Shown: one piece after another, positions 33,755-47,197 of the stretch
Layout of the letters: every line of letters begins with the position of its first letter
Position numbering within the stretch: position 1 is the stretch's first letter
Source of the DNA: Phoenix dactylifera
Taxonomy: Eukaryota; Streptophyta; Magnoliopsida; Arecales; Arecaceae
Assembly (NCBI RefSeq): GCF_009389715.1
Contig: NC_052404.1
Span: forward strand, 9,198,745 to 9,262,744
Length of the DNA stretch: 64,000 nt
Direction: 5' to 3'
Notes under the pieces: model-generated
The model's database searches: none
Told to the model about the DNA's origin: nothing
What the model saw: the letters and a program-made list of their open reading frames with translations, nothing else
Program-made: the position numbers and the translations under genes

Positions 33755-34925
33755 ATGACCATTGTGGAAGCGAGGCCGGAGCAAAACCATCAAGGGATCC
33801 CAGTTCTGGGGTGGGAACCTGTCGCTCCCCAGCACAAAAGGTACCCTTCTCAGTACATTTCTGCTGTTCATTTTTAGCTAGGAATTAGTAATATTGTCAC
33901 GCATGAGCTCTGGTAACATGGTCTTTAATTTGGTGTCAGCTCCTTCAATGATCGAATCTCGAATCTTATTGATATAAATATGTTATGCCTTAGTTTAGGA
34001 ATATCAGATCGTCTCGATGGATGGTTTACAGCTGCTATTTCACGTTGTAGTGTAGCCAGAATATTTTGTGTGCGGAGATTGAGGTTTTTTTTCTTTTGTC
34101 CATAGACTGGAAGGAAAGGTGGCGATCGTGACGGGCGGCGCCCGCGGGATCGGCGAAGCCACCGTCCGCCTCTTCGTCCGCCACGGAGCCAAGGTCGTCA
34201 TCGCCGACATCGAGGACTCCCTCGGCGAGTCCCTGGCCGCCTCCCTCGCCCCCGCGGCGACGTTCGTCCACTGCGACGTCGGCTCCGAGCCCGACGTCGA
34301 GCGGCTCGTGGACCGCACCCTGGCGCGCCACGGCCGGCTCGACGTCCTAGTCAACAACGCCGGCGTGCTCGGCCGGCAGGCACGCGAGGCCAAGAGCATC
34401 ATGGCGCTCGACGCCGACGAGCTCGACTGGGTGATGCGCGTCAACGTGCGGGGCGCGGCGCTGGGGATGAAGCACGCGGCCCGGGCGATGGTCGCCGGGG
34501 GCCGGGCGGGGAGCATCGTGTCGGTGGCGAGCGTGGCTGGGGTGATGGGCGGGATGGGCCCGCACGCGTATACGGCATCGAAGCACGCGCTGGTGGGGCT
34601 CACCAGGAACGCCGCGTGCGAGCTGGGCGCGCGCGGGATCCGGGTCAACTGCGTCTCGCCGTTCGGGGTGGCCACCCACATGCTGGTGGACGCATGGCGG
34701 GACGGCGACGAGGGGGTGGATCGCGGGACTCCGAGTGCGGAGGAGGTGGAGAAGATGGAGGAGATCGTGAGGGGGCTGGCGAATCTCAGAGGGCCGACGC
34801 TGACGCCGAGGGACGTCGCCGAGGCGGCGCTGTACCTGGCCAGCGACGAGGCCAAGTATGTCAGTGGGCACAACCTTGTGGTGGATGGAGGTGTCACCAC
34901 CTCAAGAAATCTTATTGGGTTGTAG
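33755..34925 (+). CDS. TS2: TASSELSEED2-type short-chain dehydrogenase/reductase
   Basis: Exon 1 is 33755-33840 and exon 2 is 34106-34925. The 265-bp intron is GT-AG and the split codon AG|A joins KR to LEGKVAIV. Product 301 residues. The NAD-binding Rossmann motif TGGARGIG is at 38-45. Asp63 after the second strand favours NAD(H). NNAG is at 112-115. The catalytic residues are Asn142, Ser171, Tyr184 and Lys188, in YTASK. The C-terminal [20 protein letters not shown], the LGRQAR and GMKHAARAM segments and the FGVATHML loop match maize TASSELSEED2 closely. The family oxidises hydroxysteroid- or terpenoid-like alcohols. In maize TS2 causes pistil abortion in the tassel; its natural substrate is debated. 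The coding GC is far higher than the flanks. All catalytic residues are present, so it should be functional. Whether it has a floral role in this species is inference. Confidence 0.93.
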
Positions 34926-37900
34926 TTAGGACGAATGATTCTTTTGATGCAAAAACGTTTTTGATGTAGCAATGGATTTGTTTCAATAGAAGAAACTCTT
35001 AATTCCAACTTTGTTTATGATCCTCTTTTCTCCAGAACTTCAGGTCTCTACACAAGCACAGATTCCCATCTTTTTCTCTGACTTCATTTGCAAAGTAGAA
35101 TCTTAGTAGTATTTCAATATGATTTAGATGGAACGGAAGCAAATTCCTAATGAGCCATAGATAGTTTCAACATTGAAGACAAGACTACTTGGCTTCATGG
35201 ATGGTCATCCATTTTTTTCAGCAATTGTGATCTGGTGGTGGACATTGAGTAATAATGTCGAGGTTCAAGTTGGATCAACCCCAGAAGGAATAAATTTTTT
35301 GCTTATTTTGATGCATAATCAGATAAATTTAAAGACGATATGTTTAGGTTGATGATTGAGTAGCCAGCGAGACACTTCAGTGCAATGTGAAACTAACATT
35401 CCTGATGACCGTTACCTGAAGCCATATCTTGTTCATGAGCAAATTTCCTTGTGTGTGTTATCGAAGTTTTACAGTTAATTTCCTTTTCTGCAATCCGATT
35501 GTTGATCATAATTCATGCAAAATTCTAGATACTTGTAACATGACAAATTAAATGAGGAAGACCGGAAGAAAAGAAAGAGACAGGAAACCTTTCATTTTAA
35601 GTTCTCTTCAATGCATGTATTCAGCTTACATCAACATCTTAAAGCACCTTGACCATTTAGGTTGCTAGCTGTCGTTTTACTCAAACTTGGCAAGTTAACT
35701 GTATCAATTTTTGACTTATATGAATGTCTCAGGACACCTTGGCTAGATGCCACTAAGATAACATTTTATAATTGCTAGAAGCAGCTGCATGAGGTCTTCC
35801 AGGGAAAAGGCAAGCCAAGAAGTTAAGAATTCAAGATCAGACTCCATTGACCAGATCAAATAGTGAATTTATCAAGGTGATGGCATCATCTTCAAGGAAA
35901 GAAAGTTGCTGAAGAAAATGAACTGGCTAGTCTACGAAAACTTTGCCTAGTATTTGAGTTTCAATGTTTAGCAAAGCCCTAGAAATTGTCAACTCAAAAA
36001 ATTGCACCCAAAGCAAGGTACTCGGTGATTCCTAATTGCATCCTTATATGAAGTTATTAGGAAAAGTTCGCGAAAAAGAGAACTAGTGGTGCTTGCAACT
36101 CATGACCAGAGTCTCGATACACTATATATTGTTTAAAGCAATGGTGGATGGCTTCAGTTCACTAACAGGAAAACATTCAAAAGGTTCAGTCAAAAAGTGA
36201 GGGAAGAACTACCTAATTTTCCTAATCTCAATCTTCTCTTAGGAGAAGTCCCAATAGTTAGAAGCAAAAAGTTTATTAAAATTTATTTCTCGTTCTCATT
36301 TATTTTTTTTCAAAAAAGACAGATATTAATTACAAGCAACTGACAACTTTCCATATCTACAGTCGTTCTGCTTCAATAGAAAATTGTAGTGGTTGTGAAT
36401 AGGGGGTCTGCAGTGCCCAAGAGAAGAAAAAGAAACAGAATACCGATCAAACCTGAAGATAATAGTTAGAATACTTTATGCTATACGCTGAATCCTCCAG
36501 CCCATAACTATATAGATAGACAACGATGGCTTGGAGTACCATACTCCCGTTTGCTTGGGGAGACGTGGCTCCATACCTAATAAATATAAAGGATTGTAAT
36601 AGCTTCAGTATTCAAGGTCGATGACTTAATAATGTTTTTTTTTTTTTTAAGTGAGAAGAGGCATTATTCCACTAGTGCGAACATTGGAGTTAGTTATGCG
36701 AGATTTGGGCCCATCATGAGGAAGTATAAGGATCTCGGTCTTCAGCACTGCGCTCTAAATGATGGTCATAACAAGACCCTGTTGGTGATTCTGCTATGTC
36801 CTTTCCTACAAAGAAACACTTCTTGTAAGATGTAACAAGGTTTTTATTTGAGATTGCCAATGTGATATGAGAGGAGCCACTTCATTCGCAGAGTCTGGGA
36901 TTGGCCAAGCAGTGAGGTCCTTGACTTTTTTTTTTTTTTTTGACGATAATGGGAGGATTAAAGCACCCAGATTTTATTAAGTTGGTAGAGAAGTTTTTTA
37001 CAGAGTATGGACAAAGGTTCTTAACTATAACTATACCTTTTTTTTTTTTTTGTCGCCGACCGATACAGCACTCGATACCAGTTCAGCAATTCTTGTTCCA
37101 TCCACAGCAATGCCATAAAACAGGCAAGCATTATATGAATAGCGTCCATGATGCTGACTTGAAGATCAAGAAATTCACGTTCCTGTGTTGTATGGCTCCA
37201 ACACCTGAAAGTTGATTGCATCACAACCATACAAGAACTGGAAAAAAAAAACCTTTTATGGAGCGAAATGTAAGTTAACATACCCAAAACTGTGTTTGCA
37301 TTTTGCTGAGATCAACCAGTTATCAGAGGATGTATCTTTGAAAAAAAAAATATTCTTTTCTCTAATTGAAATTTGAGTAAGATTTATTAAATATATAACA
37401 ATATAAGAGATAAGGATATATAAAACCATCAGACCCAGTATTTGAAGTGCTAGAAGTGGCCAGGAAGACGGCCTCCATAACATCTTACAACCATGAATAA
37501 TCATTAAGAGATATCATGATTCTAAAGACTTCCTTTTTTGGTAGCAACAATAGACTTCCTTTGCCACTCTCTGTCATTCCCCTTTTTGTGCCCACGGACA
37601 ATGAATAGGATGTTTCTGAAGCAAGCCTTCTTGAGGCTCACCATCATGGCAAGCAGCTTAACAACATATGATGGTTTGAGATTGAATGCAGGTTCTTCGC
37701 CTATGCAGCGCCAGTTCTGAAATATGTTTGCTTATGATTGCATTGCACAGGATATAGCACTGCTTGAAAATCTGATATATGAGCCCTTTCTGCACCAATC
37801 TCACAGTATATCCACATGAGTAAGCATTTCTTTGGAAGAATTCTTCTTGTCCAATTCATAACGTGTCATACACATGGGATGCCAGCTTCAAGAACTGCTT

Positions 37901-40900
37901 ATTTCTTTGCCATTGGTTGCAGCGCACAAGGCCTTCCACACTGGAACCAACATTTTCACAGGTGGTTGCAATTCCTGCAGGTTTAATTAAAGCTCTTTAA
38001 AAGTTACAAAATATCCCAAGAAAGCTTGATGTATGAAATCGATCATGCATGGTAAGAGAGAACCATGATTTACCTGGAAAACTAGCAAAAGATTCTCTTC
38101 ACCACGCAACATCAAAGCCAAACTCCAGTAACAAGTTACAGGGGTCACGCATTCATTTAACACTGGTCTCAGAATCTTCCCTATGGGGACAAAGCGGTGG
38201 ATGACTCTCCCACTTAATCAAGGGCGAAGAAGAAAAAAAGAGAGAGATACATGTTAGAAAACCATATAAAGAGAGGTGTCTGTAAATGCTGCAGATGGTC
38301 GTAGACTAAAAAATAGAGCTAGCATGCATAGGACCAGGTGCTGATTCAAAGGAAAAAATTCTTAATGTAGACCTAGAGAAACAGGGCAAGTGACATCATG
38401 GCCACATATCCTTGCTATTGTCCCATAATAGAAGTCAATAACAACATATAGATGTTACCCTACTGGTAGCTTTAGAAATGGACACTTAAGAATGGAAGAA
38501 ACAGGAATTTTCTCATCTCTGATGACACGGATAGAATAAGTATTTAATGCAAGCACTTCCATGTTTTGTAGCAAAAAAGATGTGGACATTATATTTTATT
38601 CAGCTAAACAAAGCATTATAATTAATGTAGGACAAATGAGATTCAAACAAACAGTGGACAGAGCTGCAGTTAATCTCTATAAGCTCGACCAGATTTAGAT
38701 TAAATCCATAAATATATTTATTTCACCTATCATCAAACTAAAAGGATGTTAAAATGGAGATGTGCCTCCTTATATATATATACAAAAAAGTATAGGAGAA
38801 TGAAAATTAAATAAAAGTAAATATTTACTATCTATTTAGTCAGTCTAGAGAAAAACCATAGGGGAGCTCCATATGTTGCTGAAATTAAATCTCATTATCA
38901 TCTTTTAGGGTATATCATGCATTCACACCAAAGCATAGCATTCAATTTAACAATAGGTCAATCACTAATTTTCAACAAGAAATGCAGCAACTTGTAAAAA
39001 GAGTAAAATTCTTTAAAGCGGAGACGTATTAGTTGGGAAAATATAACCTGATTGAAACAAAAATGCCTCCATAGGCCAAGATCAATCTCCTAGGACCTTT
39101 AACCCACAAGTGGGTAGAACAAACCATAAGTGGAAGGATAGGAATCCTATAAAAAAGTGCTATATGAATCAAGAATTCCTAAACCAACTTTGCTTTCTTA
39201 CCAGCCATAGAATGATTGCAATTATCAAAATATTCTTTAGAAGTAAAAAGTGTGGAAGATGTACATATTATAAAACACATTTTCAATCAAAGCGTTGAAA
39301 TTGAAAGAAAAGTATCCATCCAATACCTATAAAGATTAGAAGAAGGAAAGAGAAGGCTAAAGTAAGATAAAGCAATTAATATGCAAAGTTCAACAACATT
39401 ACAAATTACCTCCAAAAATGAGTTTCAAGTTGCACTCCAAATGTTGGCATAATCACCACAGACTCTGCATGAATCAAACAAACTCTCAGAATCATTTAAA
39501 GGGATTTGCAATAGAAAAATTTATATTGTTTCATCTGTTATAACTAAAGGATAATAACCAAAAATGAACATCCAATGATACAAAACGTAGACAGCCAACA
39601 GTAATTACAGGGCAAGTTGATATAGTCGCCACAGTACCTGATATAATAAAGAAGAACGTATCAAATTAACCAATTCTAGCTTCTATTCATGCTCAGTTAA
39701 TTCAAAAAGGGGTGTGATGCAAAGGATACAGTGAGAAGACTTGTTCTGCAAAGCAACCATGAGAAGGTTTCCGTATCTCACCTTTTTTAACAGGTTTGTA
39801 CTGCAGACATTTGGCAAAGAGAACACCAACAAAAATAATCCAAAAAGAGCTGGTAGACAATTCTTCCTGTTAATTAGAAGTCATGTTATACATTGGCATC
39901 ACAGGCAATGACAGCTACATTATACTCGCACGCATGAAACCATGCCTTTAGAAGACTAAATTTATCTTGGTATCCTACAATGACAATACCAATCATAGGG
40001 CACCAGCCACATAGTTGTATGGAAAATGTGAGAGTACAAAATGCTGTAGGATATTAGAAAATAATAAAACAAAAAGGCAAAAGAGTAATTACAAGATACC
40101 TTCACCAGCAACGAGTAACAGGTATTAGCAAGAAACACGAGATTGCCCACATATGATAATATAACCCGTGTTTTGCTCTTCTTCATAAAGATATCATGAA
40201 CATCAATAGCTTGAGAAGGACCCTTTTGGTTATGATGACTATAACTATATTTTTTATGAGAAAACGAGCCCCGATGCATGCTATATCAGTCAATATGGAT
40301 CTGGAGTAGGCTACCTCTAGCTTAAATAGATACCAAGAGGGAAAACCTGCAAAAGATTAAGACAGGTTAAAACTTATATAACATAAATACTTGTCCCATC
40401 AAAGCTTCCGTTAAATTCCTGAATATAAAATGCAATGATACTTCCAGGATAGGATATGCTTGGAAAAAATACTTCACATTTCAGAAATAGTAGAATTATC
40501 TGAAGAGTGTGTGTGTGTGTGTGTGCATAAGAAATACATGCATACAAGTTACAGATATCTCATAAGTATATCTTATTATAGGAAAGTAGATATATAAAGA
40601 TAACATTCAAAGCATGAATGCAATAATTTTCTTAAGAAAAAAAAGGTTTACAAAATTGGCATCCCAATATATGTGTCAGTTTGCATTAAATAGATGTTAC
40701 TTGTACAAAATTGGCATCCCAAAAGATAATACTAGATAAGACTTGTCACATGGCATTGTCATGTCATAAAGGTGATGCAGGGATTACCATAAATACAATA
40801 TCAGCATCCATGATTGTCAGAGATAACCAGTGACAGCATTTCTTGTATATATTATAAAATAAGTCATTTTGATGGCATAGAAACATTGGGCAAATTCTAA

Positions 40901-41539
40901 AAAAGCAGGTATAGGAAGAAGAGAACTATCTTTAACAGGTCTTCAGAAGCTTGCATCTTGGCACACAGTTAACATTGAAATGGACAACCCAAAGATGTAA
41001 TTTACTAAACATAAATTCCAAAAGGGAAATTAGGCCCTTTTTTAAATTGTCCTACTTGAATGTTGCTAGGGGTAGGTTTTGATAAGCAATTAATGAATTA
41101 AACTTGAAGCGTACATCTAGTTTATTTATCACTAAAGTTCCTTCTTAAATTGAAAATGTGTCTTCAGATAATTGTTGAAATCATGGTTTCACATTTGACA
41201 TGTCTGATGCAGACATCTCTCAAGAAACATACCTATGAAACCCAACATAAGCAGCTGAAATTTTAGAGAATAGTGAATCATTTCTTCATATCTAATGAAG
41301 ATACCAACCACTTATGACCGCAGAAGAACAAGTTGAGTTCAACCACAAGCTTAAAAATGCCAACCATTAGCACAGGAAAAGTTCTGTGTTTGCATTTGTG
41401 CATGCATCTTTGACCATCAAAAGAAGCTTGTATTCACTCAACCTTATAAATCTCCAAGCAACTGGCTGTTCAGTTTTCTACAAACAAGCTTTCCAAGACA
41501 AAAGCCTTTCCACATTGACTCCTCCAACGAAAGCACACC
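34926..41539. other. long intergenic stretch
   Basis: About 6.6 kb, AT-rich. I see no supported exon. T-runs at 36632-36648, 36926-36941 and 37040-37051 followed by short AT-rich segments look like reversed retroposon tails. A GT microsatellite lies at 40507-40525. Some tracts at 37650-38000 could be decayed coding sequence, but no homology is recognisable. Confidence 0.45.
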
Positions 41540-42885
41540 ATTGTCAACATGCCTTATACTGCAAGCTCCATTGCAATATACTCATAGACCTCCTTACCAG
41601 AAAAATAACCACGCTCTTGCATCTCCTCTCAGATCTTCAGCCTCATAAGTAAAAGCTTATAAGCTTTCAGCGAACCCACATCCCACTTTTCAGCATGAGG
41701 AGATCCAGAACTACACAAAGGCTCAACAAATGAAGTAATCATCCCGGCACCAGCAAAACTCCTAAACACAACACCTCATCAAACATTTCAAGAGCAACTG
41801 TCACTCTTCAAACTTTCAGAAACGAATTCGTCAAATTGTTAAAAAGTATCAATGTTCAGCAAACAGTTCTTTTTGGACATATCCTTATAATATTCAAAGC
41901 ACTTCTCTGAATCTCCAACTGAAATAAAATCAGAAACCAGAGTATTGTAATTCACAAGATCAGGAATCCAGCCTTTCTCCTCCATCTTCTAAGAGACATT
42001 AACAGAATCATCTATCCAGCCATCATTTCCTAATTCCTCGATACAGTGACCCCATGTAACAGGATCAGGGCTCAACCAATCAGTCATCATCGCAGCCCCA
42101 ATAACTCTCCGCCTCGTCAACTTAATCAACGATTGCACTATCTGACATGTTATGAATGGGTAATTTCCTTTGATTGTGTTAAATAAAGAGCCTGCAGGCT
42201 TGACACGAGACCAACGCCAGAGACTTCAACAAAATATCGAGGGACTCCAAATCACACTAGCCCCAGCCTCTTCCAATCTTTTTTAAAAATTGAATTGCTT
42301 GGAAAACTTGACCAGCCCTTACGAAGCTATCCATTAGGATCTCCAAAGTTTCTGATTTGACTTCTATCCTATTGTTCTTCATCCAGAACAATATTTCTTC
42401 CAGAAACCAAAAAAAGATTCCTTGCTCCCAAAGTTGGCATTACCATCAATGCACCACCTAAATTTCCCCTACTCACTACATACGCAAAGATTTCCTCTCC
42501 GCTGCACCCCTCCAAGCGAGAAGAGACGATCGAAAACACGAATTTGCGTCAATTCTTCAGCTAGTTTCTCAGTAAAAGGGCGAGGATTCAAGGGTTTAGA
42601 ATCGACAGAGAAGAGATCGGAGAGCTCTTCGTCGAAGAATCGCTCGGATGGCGCGGTGGCCGTTTCCGGTGGGTCTAAGACGGTTATAGGGCACTCAAAA
42701 GGGTCGTCGAGGAGATCTATGGAGAGAAAACGAGGGAAGGAAGATGGAGAGAAGGGAAGAGAAGGTACCTGGTTCCATGGAGGGAGCGGAGAAAACCTAG
42801 AAATCCTAGGGCTCGACACGCCATCGGAGGCGAGGAAGAGAGATCGATCGCAGTCCTTTCTTCGCCGAAGCGCCAGATCGTCCAA
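41540..42885 (-). pseudogene. pentatricopeptide repeat (PPR) protein, decayed
   Basis: On the minus strand, 42885-42469 is an open frame of about 138 codons. It looks like an N-terminal organelle-targeted leader (RISRFSPLPPWNQVPSLPF, then FFDEELSDLFS) but has no ATG: the frame opens at TTG. Downstream, PPR-like helices appear in broken frames: VKSETLEILMDSFVRAGQVF (near 42300-42370), KGWIPDLVNYNTLVSDF and SVGDSEKCFEYYKDMSKKN (near 41890-41990), and EEMQERGYFSGKEVYEYI (near 41570-41630). In-frame stops and frameshifts lie between them. PPR proteins bind organellar RNA one base per repeat. This copy cannot make one. GTATGT after the 5' part could be an old splice donor. Confidence 0.6.
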
Positions 42886-45392
42886 CCGCGTTGTGGTTTA
42901 TCGCTGGAGATTGCCCCGACCCATACAGATGCGAATATTAACATATTGTAGGGCTTATATGTAAAAATGCCCGAATTACGCCGGTTCGGTTCGGCCCCTT
43001 CGGTAACTTACTGTTGCCGGAACAAGTTCAATTAAAGTTTAAGCACTTTATTTACGAAAATTCCTAAATAGTGTAATATTACATGGAACTCCTCGTGCAA
43101 ATTTTATGTGTAATTTTTTCGTCTTGACAGTTTTACATATACGTTCCTATATAATGAAAATATATCCGAGCAAACGTGTAAAATTTATGGCAGTCCCAGC
43201 AGGAAGCGGGCACCGACTGGATAAACAATTTTACATCCATCTCCCTATGCAATGTAAACGTTAAATTTCTGTCCAATCTGAAATATGATCTAATCCTGGC
43301 ACTCCCAATAATGAGGCTAATTCAAATGTAGTTTAGACCTTCTATACGGGCAACTCCCAAGTGATGTAAATGTTAAATTCTTTTGTTAACTATTGCTTCC
43401 TTAAAAAGAATATTGATTTGCCATGGTTGTTAATTGTAATATGTTCTAGATTTATAAATATTTGGAATTTTTTTTATCATAAGATGCATTTGAATATATT
43501 GTATCATTACCTTTGGTAGTTTCAACTTCTATTATTCATTATTGTGTTGAATAAATTGTTTGTTTTTGTTGTTTCTAGAAAAACATTTAAGTAGTGCCAA
43601 CCTAATCTTGCTTGAGTGGGATTAGGTGGGTTCCAGCATTATTTGGTTCAGTTCTAATTTCAAAAATTAAGAACCAATTGAGATTGGGTTGGTCCTGGGT
43701 TTGCTTCCGGCCTAAATCAATGTGATCCATACGCAACCCTAGATTCTTCTACCATGACAAATTGTTATTGCTCAAACTATGGTTCACAACTCTCTACAGT
43801 TCCTCTTTATATGTCTACGGATTCATCTATCCTTCAAACAAAATGTCTCCATCATTTAGCATTTGCTTGAGAAGGGCAAAGAAACAGGACAAATGCTTTG
43901 GCCAAGAGTGAGCTTGTATCGATAAAGTTACATAAATAAGTTAAGGTAAAAAAAGACAACCTCTGTTATGCTTTCCCTCACGTACACACATAGGACTGAT
44001 TCAAGACAAATAAGTACTCATAATGGATGTGCACAAGCCCATCAACCAGTAAGATGTCTGAGATTAGATGCAATGTCTCCATAGATAAACACTCATTATA
44101 TATTAATGTTTTCTTGTTGTTCTGTTTAGTTAATATGAAATTAAGGAAAAGAAAATGAGACTTCAGCAGCCGCCTGACATGATCAATAATATGAATTGCT
44201 TGTGCACCAAAAAGAAAAATGTTACTGTAGTACCAAGACCATGCAAGGGAGGTTTTGATACATTACATCAGTGGCATAAAACATCAGGTACTATTAGAGT
44301 GACTTAGCGAGTAAGCATCAGAATGCTCAGCTAGAAAGAGAGAACAATGTCTGTGGGTTGCAAATATCTGACATTGATCGCAATGAAATTAGGTGAGAAT
44401 AAGAAAACACCTTGTTGTATAGATATGTGAGCTAACATATCCTGTACAACATTGGCATTTCGATGCGAAAATTCTGTCATCAAACAAGACCAATATGGTA
44501 TACAGGGAGTAGGAGTGGCAATCAGGAGGTTAAATTGGGTTCGGGTCACGTTTATCTCTAATGCCAAGGCCCATAGGGCTTGATCCAAATTTTCCCTAAT
44601 CATGCAACGCATTGGGAACAACCAACTTGTAGCCAGCCCATTGATCTATTTAGGGGTATAAATGAGCCGAGCAGCTCACGAGCTCCTCGAGGCCGACTCG
44701 ACTTGGCTACCGAGCCCGAGTAATTCGAATAATTTTTTCAATCGAGCTCGAGTAGCAAAATACTCGATTTAAAAGCTCATGAACCTACTCGAATATATAT
44801 ACACACGCTATATTTTTATTTATGATATATATTATTAATTTAATATTTTATATATAATATTAAGCTATATTGTGTCTTATTAAGCCAACTGATCTAAGAC
44901 CCATATATCCTCGTTCAGCCACCATGCTGGCCTAAATCAGCCAGCGAGCATTAGGGACGGGATACGTGAGACTCCCCACTTCCTGAGTTCCTTCGTGTCC
45001 AAGGATATCTAGAAAAGTTCAGGTGTTCTTTAATCGGAAAGCAGTAATCCTATCAAAGATTGCTCCAATCTCATAGGATAAAGGCGTCGGATCCTTGTCA
45101 CCCATCATCTCGATCGGATGGCTATTATAAATCGGGCCCACCACCATCAACGAATAGCGTAAGTCCCAGGGCCATCTGAGAATCTAAACCCTCTCCGGCC
45201 GTGGCCCCGACGCCCTTCCGCCGCCTTTATTTAGGCTTCTCTCAACGCCGTTGTTCTTCTCTCTTCGTGGGGTCGTTCGCTTCCGAAGCGTTACGAAGTC
45301 CCTCACCGCTCCTCAATTTCTCAGCTAACCCCCATCCTGTCTCCAAAATTTCGTCGAGCTCCTTCTCCTCTCCGCCTTGGTCTCTCCCTTTT
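42886..45392. other. intergenic and upstream region of the Sel1 gene
   Basis: No gene supported up to the Sel1-repeat exon. A short GAGCTCGAG-rich repeat lies at 44650-44790. The frame of the Sel1 gene is open from 45201 but has no ATG before 45393. Confidence 0.5.
44650..44790. repeat. GAGCTCGAG/ACTCGA-rich degenerate repeat
   Basis: Dense ACTCGA, GAGCTCG and CGAGCCGA words over 140 bp, beginning AAATGAGCCGAGCAGCTCAC. Its style is similar to the GACCCG-rich arms at 17.8 and 19.9 kb, but the core word differs. Confidence 0.5.
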
Positions 45393-47197
45393 ATGGGCAA
45401 ACGGCTCCCCTTGGCGACGAGCCTCGTGGAGTTTGCCCGCATCGCCACCGAGAGAATAAGGAGGGCGAAGCACTCGAAGCCTGGCCTCAGATCGCTGGCT
45501 TCGAAGGAGGAGGCCTCAGCAGCAGCAGCCGCCGCCGCCGCCGCCGCCGCCCGGGCGAGCGCCGAAGATCGGCGCCCGGTGGGCCGGGTCATGGAGGATG
45601 GGGAGCGGCAGGAGCGCCGCGTGCCCCTATCGGAGGTGGTGTCGGACTGCGTGAGGCGGTGGTTCCAGGACGCGCTCAATGAGGCGAGGACCGGGGACCC
45701 GGGGATGCAGGTGCTGGTGGGCCAGATGTACCACAGCGGCTACGGCTGCCCGCGGAATGAGCAAAAGGTGGGATCTTTTTGGGAGTTTCTTGCCATTGCG
45801 TTGGTGGGCGTAGTTGTCTTGTTAGGATTTTTTTTTGGATTCTAAGGTATCTGGAGATGTGAGTTTAGTGAAGTTATGGGCCTTTGGTCATGGGATTTAT
45901 GATCGTCAAGTTTTATCTTTTTGGCAGAAATTTGTGCGGTTTGTAAAAGTTTGATGGTTAGGGTTTATGTTGGGGACAGCGGATGGTTTGAAGAATTCTT
46001 TCACTGATGATTTTATTTTAGTTCTTTTTTTTCACGTTTCCAGTGGTTTTAACTGTTGCGATTTGAAGACAGGCTATCAGCAGCTGAGAACCTGCAGAAA
46101 GAGGAATTTTGATATTAATTTGGGTTCCTGTAGGCAGTATTTAGGTGGAAGACTTTTTCTTTCGATTTTCGTTTAGTAGAATAGATAAGGCATAAAAAGC
46201 CCTACTTTACCTAATATCTGCCTCTGTTATGGAATGAGTTTGATTCGTTGCACTGAAATAATTATGATTTGTAATAAAATAATAATGGGATGAGGCCCAT
46301 GAGGGAAGAAAACGATCACTTTGGTGGGAAATCTTCTTCCATACTCATATAATTCTCTGTGTGTGTGTGCGTGTCTTCTGTGTGTGAATGATAAATGATG
46401 CTTATTCCAAACATTTTTCTTCTGTTGTTACCATTTTTTAAGATTCTTCTTAGCCCCCCATTACTTCATCAATCAAAGGGGTCATTGCACTGGAAAAATA
46501 ACCCCTACGGTTTGATCTTTCTTTCATGAAGATGTGGGAATCCATCATGGCCTTTGATATACCTTACTTACCTGCTTTTATAATCTTGTTCAAGTGCATC
46601 TTGTAAAACTTATCCATGCACCATGCACCAAACTGCATGGGATCCACATGGACTACTGTTTCGGAGATTGGGTTTACATGGATGTCTTTGAAATCTTGAA
46701 CTAAAAATTTGCTTTATTTTGATGTTCTCTTATTGTTACTGCCTTAGATGTATCTGATTCTTACTGCCTTAGATGTATCTGATTCAGTGTTGTTTAATTG
46801 TTCATGGTTGATAATACAACAATTTTCTTTGTTTTGCTGGATTCCACTTTGCATTGAGGAGTTGGATCTTCATTCGGTTTTCAGGGAAAGGCTTGGATTG
46901 CAAAAGCTTCAAGGTATCGTTCAGCAGCTTGGAAGGTTAGCTACAAGCATCCAGGTAGTCACTGTTCTTATTATAATTTTATTTTTATATTTTGGTTTCC
47001 TTGAAGGTGCTGCAAAAGTTAATGTATGAAATTAAAGAAAAGTCTTCCCAATTTCTTTGCCTGAGATATTCTTCATCATCAAAGTTTTCAAAATTCCTTG
47101 CTGGTTTAAAATTTCTTGTGATCTCGCTAATACATTTTCTTTAGGCTATAATGCTAGTGACTCGGATTCTGATGAGGCGAAGGATGATGTGAAGTGA
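45393..47197 (+). CDS. small Sel1-like repeat protein with polyalanine tract
   Basis: Exons are 45393-45767, 46885-46954 and 47145-47197, all with GT-AG introns and joining in frame. The product is 165 residues, starting at the first in-frame ATG (MGKRLPLATSLVEFARIATE). Residues near 40-56 hold an alanine run of about 11. The segment GDPGMQVLVGQMYHSGYGCP joined to AWIAKASRYRSAAWKVSYKH is a Sel1/TPR-like helical repeat spanning the exon 1-2 junction. Such repeats usually bind partner proteins. The C-terminus is acidic (DSDSDEAKDD). No organelle peptide is evident from this ATG, but the upstream open frame is Ser/Pro/Arg-rich and would look like a targeting peptide if a non-AUG start were used. 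Partner and role unknown. Intron 1 has a perfect 25-bp tandem duplication. Confidence 0.85.
46736..46785. repeat. 25-bp perfect tandem duplication in intron 1
   Basis: TTACTGCCTTAGATGTATCT plus GATTC occurs twice back to back. Confidence 0.9.

Noticed and set aside
34040-35008. 322-residue antisense frame over the TASSELSEED2 gene
   Set aside because: GC-rich codons leave the opposite strand open by chance; it has no domain and the sense gene is clear.
37650-38000. Possible decayed minus-strand exons
   Set aside because: Short segments read plausibly in parts, but frames are broken and no family can be named.
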